A stretch of 24,278 bases of DNA from a virus: the IMG/VR virus record IMGVR_UViG_3300033149_002776, positions 1 through 24,278 of that record; one strand, 5' to 3'. Shown here piece by piece: positions 6,901-14,283 of the stretch. Under the pieces are notes generated by a model. That model worked only from the letters and a program-made list of their open reading frames with translations. It was not told where the DNA came from and ran no database searches. The translations under genes were made by a program, and so were the position numbers. Each line of letters starts with the position of its first letter. Position 1 is the stretch's first letter.

Positions 6901-8211
6901 TTAAACGTCGTGATCCGTGGTCACATCGGCCCACGATCTTTCACGGCGGACGGTTCCCCTGGTATTCGACGAACCGAGACGTCTCGGCCCTGTTCTCGAA
7001 TCTTTCAGGTGAGCCATTGGTAATGCCTTTTGTACGTACTTTTCGATAAAACCGGCACTCTCAACCATATCCTCGATGTCCATCTCAGCCTGTGCCATGA
7101 CAGCAGCCAAGATAGCATGGTCAAACCTAACACCGGCAGGATGTTTATTGTTGGCAGGTTCGACATAATAGATGCTATTCGCACCTGGGTTCGTACCGCC
7201 AGCGGCACCGGACGGTTTAAGCCAGTCAGCCACGGTAAATGTGCCAGTTGCAGCAGTATAGTCCGTCACAGCAGCATAACTACCTTTACCCGTACCGGCG
7301 ATTATTGTAATCACCCAACCGTTAAAGTAGTCATCAGCCTCGCCACGAGTCGCATCTACTATCGTAGTATCAGTAGCAGAGTCTACCACTCCGCACTCAC
7401 AATCGAGTTTATCAAACATGAGTTCGTAAGGAAACTCAAGGACCTCAGCCGAATTCGATTGTGGGTCGATGAACAATTCCCATCGACGTGTCGGGCCAAG
7501 GTTCTCATCAGTGTACTCCAGAGGTCGGATGGCTGCGAGTTTCGGGAACCCACTACTCACCGAACATGAACGACGTTGACGTATAACCGATTCATGCACC
7601 CATCTAATTTGCGTAGAATGTGCCGAACTCGCCTCATACGTTATATCACCGCTGTACTCACCCGAGAAGTTCTCGTTGAGTGGATACCTGGCCTTATCAC
7701 CTTCCACCGTTTCTACATTGGTGATGGCAAAGGTGTCGCCGGTTGCTGGATTCGTCCCACCGGCATTGCCATACTTGTCAAGCCAGTCAGCCACTGTGCA
7801 TGTGCCAGTTGCAGTGGTATAATCAGTAATCTTGGCGTAACTGCCTTTGCCAGTACCTGTCAGAATGTAACAGTACCAGTCATTTAGGTCGTCATCACTG
7901 TCGTAAGTAGCCGACAATGTGGCATCAACGAGGGTGGTGTCCGTCGCCGAATCGACCGTTCCTGTAACCCTGGTGGTAGCCAGAGTTACGCTCATTATTC
8001 TGCGGGTCCATCGCCAGCCCTCGGATGGCCCGTCAGCTATAAACATGCGTATGCCATCGTTGACCACGTCCTTGAGTAGTTCAAGATCGGCCTTGTCTAT
8101 AGGCGGCAACGCCTCATCAGTACCGGACGAGCCATAATAGGCCATACCAGACTTGCGGGCCACTCGCGTTATCAGTTGCCTGAACGTAAGGGCTGAGGTA
8201 GGTTCGCTCAT
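6901..8211 (-). CDS. Head-to-tail adaptor-like protein with two inserted repeats
   Basis: 436 residues; the ATG overlaps the upstream stop as ATGA. The N-terminus (LTFRQLITRVARKSGMAYYG, then LELLKDVVNDGIRMFI to about residue 70) has the helical look of adaptor or head-completion proteins that plug into the portal, and the C-terminal part (RFDHAILAAVMAQAEMDIED) is helical too. Between them lie two copies of a 75-80-residue module, about residues 85-163 and 275-349. Both contain VDSATDTT.VDAT, GTGKGSYA..TDYT.ATGT.TVADWL and AGGTNP. These read as an inserted surface domain duplicated inside the protein; the copies are also similar at DNA level. The likely role is connecting portal and tail hub. 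The adaptor call rests on position and fold-like pattern, while the repeats are directly visible. Confidence 0.75.
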   Translation of the reverse strand: MSEPTSALTFRQLITRVARKSGMAYYGSSGTDEALPPIDKADLELLKDVVNDGIRMFIADGPSEGWRWTRRIMSVTLATTRVTGTVDSATDTTLVDATLSATYDSDDDLNDWYCYILTGTGKGSYAKITDYTTATGTCTVADWLDKYGNAGGTNPATGDTFAITNVETVEGDKARYPLNENFSGEYSGDITYEASSAHSTQIRWVHESVIRQRRSCSVSSGFPKLAAIRPLEYTDENLGPTRRWELFIDPQSNSAEVLEFPYELMFDKLDCECGVVDSATDTTIVDATRGEADDYFNGWVITIIAGTGKGSYAAVTDYTAATGTFTVADWLKPSGAAGGTNPGANSIYYVEPANNKHPAGVRFDHAILAAVMAQAEMDIEDMVESAGFIEKYVQKALPMAHLKDSRTGPRRLGSSNTRGTVRRERSWADVTTDHDV

Positions 8212-8585
8212 TTTTCCACTTCCTTCATGCCAAATATACGGGTTATGGCCTCTTCGTGAATCACACCACCGACCGGTGCCGGCGAATTGCCATCGTGCGT
8301 GGATTCGATATGGCGATTCATCGCTTTCTTGATAATGTCATATTCGTGTTCATCCACTGAGAACGTATCATCTCCACAGGCAAGCAGCCGCTTCGCTACC
8401 GTAATAGCTTCGCAGATTTCCTCACCGGTCTTAAACACTCCGCCGACTCTAAGCCAGGCCGCAAGATTTTCCTTCAGCGGATATTGCCGTTGTTCCTGCA
8501 CCGTCTCATGTTTACCGTCACTGGTTACCTTCGGCACTGCAACAGTAACATCATACTCGCTCAAATCCAATTCGTACATCTTCAT
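8208..8585 (-). CDS. Unknown 125-residue protein before the adaptor
   Basis: 125 residues from the ATG at 8585, which has AAAGGGG ten bases before it; a longer frame from 8627 would start inside the hairpin at 8615-8654 and lacks a better ribosome site. The protein begins MKMYELDLSEYDVTVAVPKV and continues with PLKENLAAWLRVGGVFKTGEE and a helical middle (AITVAKRLLAC, YDIIKKAMNRHIEST). The end is acidic and basic mixed (GMKEVEK). It overlaps the adaptor start by four bases. It has the size and mixed fold of small head-completion or assembly-chaperone proteins, but no family is recognised. It is the first gene after the terminator-like hairpin, so its level is probably lower than that of the capsid genes. 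Confidence 0.8.
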   Translation of the reverse strand: MKMYELDLSEYDVTVAVPKVTSDGKHETVQEQRQYPLKENLAAWLRVGGVFKTGEEICEAITVAKRLLACGDDTFSVDEHEYDIIKKAMNRHIESTHDGNSPAPVGGVIHEEAITRIFGMKEVEK

Positions 8586-8614
8586 TACACTTTCCCCTTT
8601 CAATGCGGTTAAAA

Positions 8615-8654
8615 GCCCAGGTCCCACCCCGCACTGAAAGGAGTGGGACCGGGC
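8615..8654 (-). terminator. Terminator-like hairpin after the capsid gene group
   Basis: On the minus strand the arms are GCCC-GGTCCCAC and GTGGGACC-T-GGGC: 12 pairs with one bulged base and a 15-base loop, followed directly by TTTTAA. It begins about nine bases after the stop of the 46-residue gene. The U-run is only four long, so partial termination (attenuation) between the capsid genes and the tail genes is more likely than full stop, since no clear promoter is seen downstream. Confidence 0.7.
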
Positions 8655-8662
8655 GTTAGATG

Positions 8663-8803
8663 CTACTCAGGGGCGTCATCGTCAGCCTCAGCCTCAGCTT
8701 CAGCCTCAGCAGCTTCAACGACGTCCTTCGCTTCCTGCGTCAGTTTCGGATTAAACCCACCACCAGCCGCAAGAATCTTCTCTGCCTTCCAAAGCGGAAT
8801 CAT
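8663..8803 (-). CDS. 46-residue Ala/Glu-rich small head-region protein
   Basis: 46 residues starting MIPLWKAEKILAAGGGFNPK and ending in a run of AE dipeptides followed by DDDAPE. A start two codons further upstream (8809) exists, but the GGAG ribosome site sits seven bases before the 8803 ATG and only one base before the other, so 8803 is chosen. The short aromatic N-terminus plus acidic, low-complexity C-terminus suggests a small protein that docks on the capsid or connector. It lies between the likely decoration protein and the terminator-like hairpin, so it belongs to the highly expressed capsid group. The AE repeat is coded by a GCTGAG/GCTGAA microrepeat that could vary in length. No family is recognised. 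Confidence 0.75.
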   Translation of the reverse strand: MIPLWKAEKILAAGGGFNPKLTQEAKDVVEAAEAEAEAEADDDAPE

Positions 8804-8838
8804 GTTCATTCTCCTACTAAATTTTCAAGAGTTCGGTT

Positions 8839-9642
8839 TTAGCCCTGCAAATTTATCAGAGGGCCGTTACCATCTGCCGTACCAGCAACGCAATGGCCGG
8901 CATACTGCGTACCATCAGCAGCGGGTACCGTTCCACCGATTGCTGTCTCCACACCATCGAGTGAACCATCATGTCTCCACATAATACCGACACCGCCGTG
9001 ACCGGTTACAGTGGCCTGTGGTGCAACCCACGAAATTCCCTTAGTCTGAACCCAGAAATACTGGGCGGCAGCACTGACGTAAGACGCCGGTACACCAGCC
9101 TTGGGCATGTTCGCATCCGCAGCGACGTCAAGGCCATAATACGGATTACGGTAGACCTCAACGGCCTCGGTACCGGAAACAATCGCATTGGTGAGCGAGG
9201 CGTCAATCCGCAGATTAAACGCAACGTCAGCAGCACTCGCGTCGTTCCCGATAATACCGCGAGTCGTGGTAGCGAGATCGGTTGCACCGTCAAACAAAAT
9301 CACATACCCACCACGCAACTCGTCCTCAGTAAGAGCGGCGTGGGTAGCTGCCGGAATGGTGATCTCAAAATCACCTACAGAATGGTTTGTTGCGAACGCA
9401 GTGTAGGACACCAGTCCGGTGTACGAAAACTCACAACCGTGAGCCGCATACAAAGCATTAGTCCCGAGTGACCTCGCATAACGAAACTCTCTGCCATCAG
9501 GTAGTACGACTCGATCACCCACGTTCCACTTAGTATCCCTCTCTGTGGAAACACGATACAAAAAATCCCAACTTGGGCCATCAGCATGGCGAACCATACC
9601 AGCCTCATCGAGATAATTTACTCTGGCTTTACCTTGTGCCAT
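8839..9642 (-). CDS. Probable capsid decoration or accessory head protein
   Basis: 267 residues beginning MAQGKARVNYLDEAGMVRHA, with AAGGGG eight bases before the ATG. It lies 31 bases after the major capsid gene, the usual position for decoration or stabilising proteins. Recognisable elements are WNVGDRVVLPDGREFRYAR near residues 40-57, beta-rich strands (GDFEITIPAATHAALTEDELRGGYVILFDG at about 90-120), VYRNPYYGLDVAADANMPKAG in the middle, and an Ala/Gly/Thr-rich C-terminal half with AAAQYFWVQTKGISWV. Such Gly/Ala/Thr-rich proteins with a DGREFRY-type motif are frequent next to capsid genes in environmental phages. Decoration is inferred from the context; no catalytic motif is seen. Confidence 0.8.
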   Translation of the reverse strand: MAQGKARVNYLDEAGMVRHADGPSWDFLYRVSTERDTKWNVGDRVVLPDGREFRYARSLGTNALYAAHGCEFSYTGLVSYTAFATNHSVGDFEITIPAATHAALTEDELRGGYVILFDGATDLATTTRGIIGNDASAADVAFNLRIDASLTNAIVSGTEAVEVYRNPYYGLDVAADANMPKAGVPASYVSAAAQYFWVQTKGISWVAPQATVTGHGGVGIMWRHDGSLDGVETAIGGTVPAADGTQYAGHCVAGTADGNGPLINLQG

Positions 9643-9673
9643 TTCATTCCCCTTTCATTCTAACAATGAGCTA

Positions 9674-10777
9674 TTAGCTCGTGATCGGCTTGTGGATTAC
9701 GAAGCCAGCCTGACGCCGGTTCGTACACAGGTTGTTGTGAGCACCATCAAGAAAGACAGTAAACGTGGTATGTTGGCCGCGGTCTGTCATCGGCTCAGAC
9801 TCTTCCATCCAGTAGCCATCCTGGACATAAGGAATGAACTTCTCGAAGTTGACACAGTAAATCGGCGAGGTCGCGTCAGACGTCACCGGATCGGTGACGC
9901 CATCAAGCTCGGTAATATATACAACCGGGAGCCTGTTGACGTATACCACACCGGCATCATCGGCCCTGATATTACCGAGAACGTCCGCACCCGTATGATT
10001 ATCCTGCTTCTGGTCCGCGAGGTCCTGGAGTTCCACCGCGACATCAGCATCACAATAGATTCTCTTAGCCGCATTACGGGCCTGGGCCGGGTCGTTGATA
10101 AACAACGGGGCCTTAAACTTAGTAAGCAGGAATGCCTTACGGAAAGTACGCAACAGGACGTTGTCAACGCTCGTGTACGTTGCAGCGTAGTTCTTCCACT
10201 TGGCATTGGCGTTGGCATCAAGATCGGCACAGATATAACTGGTACTCGCATCCTGGAATCGGATGGTCTGCCCGTTAAATCCGGCAGTGGTGCTGTCCGC
10301 ATCAAGCATGTTGATGTAATACGGTACACCATACGGGTACAGGTCGTCGGTACTGTTAGTCGGAGTCTTCCAACCACGGTCCTCGATGAGGTCCGCCAAA
10401 GACCACAACCCGTCAATTCGTCGCGTTTCAAGCAGCCTGATGAAACCCTTAGCCGAACTCTTATTACGGAGAATCTCCAGTTTATCCCACGAGTAATGGG
10501 TGCCTATCTGACACCAGGGAACCTCGATCTTCGTCAGGGCGTCGCCAACCGCTGGCTCGTCCGTATCGAAGAGTCTCCGATACCTTGCGTTACCAGTCGG
10601 TGACAGCATCACCTTCCGCTCGATCTTCGTTCCGCCATCAATCTCCATTCGCTCTGTCTGATAGATACGGCAGAACTCATAGTCGTTGTTTGTCCACATG
10701 ACCTCAAAATACTGCTTAGGTAAATCCTGAAGCGTAGTCTGTATGAGATCAGCGAGGTCTGCATTCTTTACAGCCAT
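9674..10777 (-). CDS. Major capsid protein
   Basis: 367 residues, starting MAVKNADLADLIQTTLQDLP; AAAGGGGGG lies just before the ATG and the gene ends in a double stop (TAATAG). It follows the scaffold and precedes the decoration gene, as expected for a capsid gene. Segments typical of HK97-fold capsid proteins in this phage group are present: an N-terminal helical arm, WCQIGTHYSWDKLEILRNKS at about residues 87-106, the LLETRRIDGLWSLADLIEDRGW helix (about 114-135), GVPYYIN, and the C-terminal strands around DRGQHTTFTVFL and NRRQAGFVIHK. Expected role: shell subunit forming hexamers and pentamers around the portal. No self-cleavage region is seen at the N-terminus, matching a separate scaffold protein rather than a delta domain. 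Confidence 0.88.
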   Translation of the reverse strand: MAVKNADLADLIQTTLQDLPKQYFEVMWTNNDYEFCRIYQTERMEIDGGTKIERKVMLSPTGNARYRRLFDTDEPAVGDALTKIEVPWCQIGTHYSWDKLEILRNKSSAKGFIRLLETRRIDGLWSLADLIEDRGWKTPTNSTDDLYPYGVPYYINMLDADSTTAGFNGQTIRFQDASTSYICADLDANANAKWKNYAATYTSVDNVLLRTFRKAFLLTKFKAPLFINDPAQARNAAKRIYCDADVAVELQDLADQKQDNHTGADVLGNIRADDAGVVYVNRLPVVYITELDGVTDPVTSDATSPIYCVNFEKFIPYVQDGYWMEESEPMTDRGQHTTFTVFLDGAHNNLCTNRRQAGFVIHKPITS

Positions 10778-10802
10778 GTTTTCCCCCCTTTACGGTTATT
10801 GT

Positions 10803-11867
10803 TTACTTAAACGCTTTGACGAGTCTGTCCTGTGTTCTGGACAGTAACTCATCACGATCCTTGGGCTTGCCCTTTGTCTTCTCGTCAGCGGTAGACTTCC
10901 CAGTCTTTTTCCCGCTCGAAGGTCGGATGGTCATGCTCTTTCGCCGCTTGGTGGCTGTACCCTTCAACTTATCACGTATCACCTGCTCTTGCATCGGAGC
11001 AGTGACCAGCAGATGAGCCTTTTCGAGAGCCGTTTCGGCTTCCATCCTGACACCATTCAATGCCGCACCACCAAGAATCTGGTCTGCCAAATTAAGAACG
11101 GCCAAACGGTTCTTCTGTTGACCACTCCGGAGATCAGACCAGTCCATACCAGGTTTAACCACGCCATAAAACTCAGCATACGGTTCCTGTGTTTGTGTGG
11201 CTGCAAAGAACGCATCAACCTTGGCTTCGACCGCATAGTCGGCAGATGCCACCTGCTGTGGCTGCTGTACCTGCTGCGGCTGTTGCATAATCTGCTGTTT
11301 GAGAGCTTTGTTGCTTTCGTGCATCCCTTTGAGCAGGTTTACAACTTCTGGGCTTAGGTCGTTCTCTTCGGCGATTTTCTTGAAGTCAGGGTCAGCTTCC
11401 TGCTGCACCTGCTGCGGTTGCTGCACCTGCTGCGGTTGCTGCACCTGTCGTCCAAGAGCCGCGAACTGTTTCGTTAGATTGTTGGTGCTCGCATGGATAT
11501 TCTGTAACACCTCTAACGCATGTTCGGGGTCCGCCCCAAAGAACTTTTCTACATCCTCTTTCTTCCATCCTTGGTGGATCGCACTGCGTAGGTACGCATC
11601 GGGCAACTCCACTTCTTGCGAGCCATCGCCTTCGTCCTCGCCAGGGGTAGGTTCGTCGTCACCTGCCTGTGTGTCATCCTCAACACCAGGGGTAGGTTCG
11701 TCGTCACCTGCCTGTGCATCGTCTTCGTCGATGTCGTCGTCATCTTCCTTCGGTCTCGTCAGATTGCCAAGATTGGCGAGTCGTTCCTCTACGGAACTAA
11801 CAAGTGTCTCATCTGCGAGAGCCTCCTCGTCCAATTTCTTCAACTTTTCTGTGTGTTCTTTGCCCAT
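10803..11867 (-). CDS. Scaffolding protein
   Basis: 354 residues, strongly charged. The start has AAGGAG seven bases before the ATG, the best ribosome site in the head cluster. The N-terminal part is acidic (EDDDDIDEDD) with two copies of QAGDDEPTPG at about residues 52-75. The middle holds QPQQVQQPQQVQQ at about 144-156 and a second copy near 195-206, flanking a predicted helical segment (FKKIAEENDLSPEVVNLLKG). The C-terminus is basic (RDKLKGTATKRRKSM, KKTGKSTADEKTKGKPKDRD), which suits binding of scaffold to the capsid protein. Acidic N-terminus, helical centre, basic C-terminus and position directly before the capsid gene are the hallmarks of phage scaffolds. It would guide procapsid assembly and then leave or be degraded. 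The sequence repeats are also repeats in the DNA. Confidence 0.88.
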   Translation of the reverse strand: MGKEHTEKLKKLDEEALADETLVSSVEERLANLGNLTRPKEDDDDIDEDDAQAGDDEPTPGVEDDTQAGDDEPTPGEDEGDGSQEVELPDAYLRSAIHQGWKKEDVEKFFGADPEHALEVLQNIHASTNNLTKQFAALGRQVQQPQQVQQPQQVQQEADPDFKKIAEENDLSPEVVNLLKGMHESNKALKQQIMQQPQQVQQPQQVASADYAVEAKVDAFFAATQTQEPYAEFYGVVKPGMDWSDLRSGQQKNRLAVLNLADQILGGAALNGVRMEAETALEKAHLLVTAPMQEQVIRDKLKGTATKRRKSMTIRPSSGKKTGKSTADEKTKGKPKDRDELLSRTQDRLVKAFK

Positions 11868-11896
11868 GATTATCTCCTTAAAGGGTAGGGGTTAAA

Positions 11897-12262
11897 TTAC
11901 ACCGCTGCTTTTCGGAATTTGTGTCTTACTCTCTGCTTTTGTTTTCTGAAACCTGTCTTTTTCAAGTACGCATCGTGTGCCGCATAGTTTGTAAACTCAG
12001 GCCGTCCATCATCGTGTATCTTTATGTCCGGGAACAGTCGCCGATGTTCGGCCACCTGTGACGGACTAACGGCAAGTGAATCTGATATGATCGGTTTACT
12101 GTACTCCCGCCCTTGGTGTGACTGCGTGGGCACATCAGCCCCAAAATCACGACGCATCACAGCCCCGCAATCGCATGTCGGCAGTACCTCATCGGCATGT
12201 ATGCTGCGGCTGACTTCTTCTGTGTTATCACACCTATCACAGATGTAACTATAAATAGGCAT
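11897..12262 (-). CDS. FmdB-type zinc ribbon protein
   Basis: 121 residues. It begins MPIYSYICDRCDNTEE, the FmdB-type start with the first zinc knuckle C8-x2-C11. The second knuckle is C30-x-C32 (PTCDCGAVMRRDFG) rather than the more usual CxxC, so zinc binding may be altered. A middle segment reads ISDSLAVSPSQVAEHRRLFPDIKI, followed by FTNYAAHDAYLKKTGFRK and a basic end. The ATG overlaps the preceding stop (TAATG). Proteins with this build often lie among packaging and head genes of phages; their role there is not established. Zinc-binding assembly or regulatory protein is the cautious call. Confidence 0.82.
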   Translation of the reverse strand: MPIYSYICDRCDNTEEVSRSIHADEVLPTCDCGAVMRRDFGADVPTQSHQGREYSKPIISDSLAVSPSQVAEHRRLFPDIKIHDDGRPEFTNYAAHDAYLKKTGFRKQKQRVRHKFRKAAV

Positions 12263-12492
12263 TATTTCTTTCTCCCAGTAGCGGGGTACTTTTTGTTTGA
12301 ATAGGTCTTGCCCCCGTAATAAATCTTTTTCAGTTTCCTGCCCACCCGTTCTAACAGGGACTTACGTTTCTTCTTCTTCTCCTGTTTTGTTTTCCATCTC
12401 TTTTTGGCTTCAGCGTGAGCCTTATCAATATCCCGCCCTGCTTTAAGCTGTTTTTCAACTTCTTGTGCATATTTATTCCGATTTACTGCCAT
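12262..12492 (-). CDS. Small, highly basic protein after the portal
   Basis: 76 residues with very many Lys and Arg: AQEVEKQLKAGRDIDKAHAE, a KTKQEKKKKRKSLLERVGRKLKKIYYGGK core and an NKKYPATGRKK end. The N-terminal half is likely helical, with a possible nucleic-acid-binding character. The start lies three bases after the portal stop and the stop overlaps the next ATG (TAATG), so it is firmly embedded in the head operon. No family recognised. It could bind DNA or the acidic scaffold; both are guesses from charge. Confidence 0.75.
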   Translation of the reverse strand: MAVNRNKYAQEVEKQLKAGRDIDKAHAEAKKRWKTKQEKKKKRKSLLERVGRKLKKIYYGGKTYSNKKYPATGRKK

Positions 12493-12495
12493 AAT

Positions 12496-14283
12496 CTACA
12501 CCATCCCCGCAGGTTGTGGAGCACCCTGCTGCTGCATCTGGGCTGTCTCCCCGCCAGGTCCAAACTGTCTCGTATCATAGCCGCTCGTATAGCCGCCATT
12601 CTGTTTTATAGCACCCATCGACATCGAACCAGCCCCGGCTTTACCTGCCGGTTGTGGTCCCATCATCATCATAAGCTGTAGCCTATTCATGTACTCAGGG
12701 TCTTCAAACCAATCACCAACTTCTTCAAGTATCCCCATCTCATCGGCCAAATCAGTAATGGCCTTCGGGATATTGAACTGCACACCCATCTGCATTGACA
12801 CCATGCCGGACTGCATTATGGACGGCACCAGCTTCGTGGCGAATTCAAGGATACGCCGTGTCTTGACCTTCGGGTCAAGCCGTGACATAGACCTTGCTTT
12901 AATGCTGAACGTAAACTCAAGAAAGTCCCCGGTGCGTTGCTCGGGGGTTAGCACCAACTGCTCGTAACGTCCGCCTGGTAGTCTACGTGATACTGGCAAT
13001 TCAATGAACGGATCCGTATGCAGATACCAAGCGTGCTTCATCGCCACCTGGCCGGCCACCTTGTATCCGGCGAGCCGCATATCTTCAAGGCCGATATTGG
13101 CGTTTTCCTGCATCCCGGCATACTCGGTCGCAGTGTCGGCTCCAGTATCACCACCGGCAAGTTGCTCCGGGTTCTGTGACATGTAATTGAACCAATGCTG
13201 CAATGTTGAAATAATTCGCTCATTACTCTGGTTCTGCCCACCGAACGATAATACCTTAGCACTGTCTGGATTACCGATAATAAAATCACCATCGGGAGCG
13301 GTACGCAGGTCCTCACCTTCATCAGCCCCCGAAGGGTCAACTACGGCCACATCTTTCTGACGGTCGGCCTGATCAAGCGTTTTCGACATCATGCGATTCG
13401 ATGCCACATGCAAATCGTACCACACACCAACGGGCGGTACACCGAACGGACTGCCGGGAATCTCTTCAGTCAACGACATGAACGTATATGGCCCCTCATC
13501 GGGTCCATAGAACTCATTGACAGAGATATAATCATCAGTTATAAGTTGCTCCGGGTCGGGAATGCGTATCAGGGCCTCTGCTCCGGGCACGTATATCTCA
13601 ACCACGTCAACCAGGTCCTGTAACTCGAATATCTCCTGGTTTGACATGTTGGACTGCATCAGTGCTTCGACCTTATGACCGGCATCGGCATGTTTTGACC
13701 GTGGCAACAGCATAACAACATCGTGGTCGCACGTATCGTCATCAAGCAAAAACTGTCTCGGTACTCTGTTTCTATCACCAAGAAATGCTGATTTGCGAAA
13801 GCGTTTGCACTCACTATCAAACACGAAATCATCCAGGTCAACGATGTCCGTATATATCTGTCCCTGATCTATTAGGGTGTCACCGAAGTTGATAAGCTGC
13901 CCACCTTGAGCCAGCCCGGTCTTTAGTATACCAAGCATAAACATAGCATCTACAGCACACAGTCTCAACGTGCTGGCAAGATCAATACGCTTAGCAAGAT
14001 CGTCAAGCCCAAGACCAAGCAAGTACGCATAGTCCCGGTGTTCTACGATTTCGGTATCTACCTTGGTGACGCCATTCCGCATAATGATGTTCGGTATGAT
14101 AGCTCTTATGGCGTGAAATATCTGATTGATGGGTTCGTCACCGACGACGCCCTCGTCTTTCGCCATATACTGGCCGATGTACTCACGCAGGAACATGGCT
14201 CTCGCACGCCTTTGTCGCCGTGTGCGTCTGAAGCCGTCCTTCACCATGAGTTGTAGCTGGCGTGGACCGATTTCTTGTGGCAT
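12496..14283 (-). CDS. Portal protein
   Basis: 595 residues, starting at an ATG that overlaps the terminase stop (TAATG), with GGGAG before it. It lies directly after the large terminase and before the scaffold, as portals do. Characteristic elements are the helical N-terminus (RRTRRQRRARAMFLREYIGQYM), NQIFHAIRAIIPNIIMRNG at about residues 53-71, the beta wing region (LDDFVFDSECKRFRKSAFLGDRN), PPVGVWYDLHVASNRMMSKTLDQADRQKD as the long stem helix near 300, and the NEQ-type crown helices (ISTLQHWFNYMSQNPEQLAGG). The C-terminus is low-complexity, rich in Met, Gly and Gln (MQQQGAPQPAGMV). It would form the dodecameric ring at one capsid vertex through which DNA is pumped by the terminase. Confidence 0.88.
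   Translation of the reverse strand: MPQEIGPRQLQLMVKDGFRRTRRQRRARAMFLREYIGQYMAKDEGVVGDEPINQIFHAIRAIIPNIIMRNGVTKVDTEIVEHRDYAYLLGLGLDDLAKRIDLASTLRLCAVDAMFMLGILKTGLAQGGQLINFGDTLIDQGQIYTDIVDLDDFVFDSECKRFRKSAFLGDRNRVPRQFLLDDDTCDHDVVMLLPRSKHADAGHKVEALMQSNMSNQEIFELQDLVDVVEIYVPGAEALIRIPDPEQLITDDYISVNEFYGPDEGPYTFMSLTEEIPGSPFGVPPVGVWYDLHVASNRMMSKTLDQADRQKDVAVVDPSGADEGEDLRTAPDGDFIIGNPDSAKVLSFGGQNQSNERIISTLQHWFNYMSQNPEQLAGGDTGADTATEYAGMQENANIGLEDMRLAGYKVAGQVAMKHAWYLHTDPFIELPVSRRLPGGRYEQLVLTPEQRTGDFLEFTFSIKARSMSRLDPKVKTRRILEFATKLVPSIMQSGMVSMQMGVQFNIPKAITDLADEMGILEEVGDWFEDPEYMNRLQLMMMMGPQPAGKAGAGSMSMGAIKQNGGYTSGYDTRQFGPGGETAQMQQQGAPQPAGMV

Noticed and set aside
9692-10603. Long plus-strand frame of 303 codons opposite the major capsid gene
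   Set aside because: It is the antisense shadow of a well-supported capsid gene, has no ribosome site and a composition (many Arg, Val, Ile) typical of shadows.
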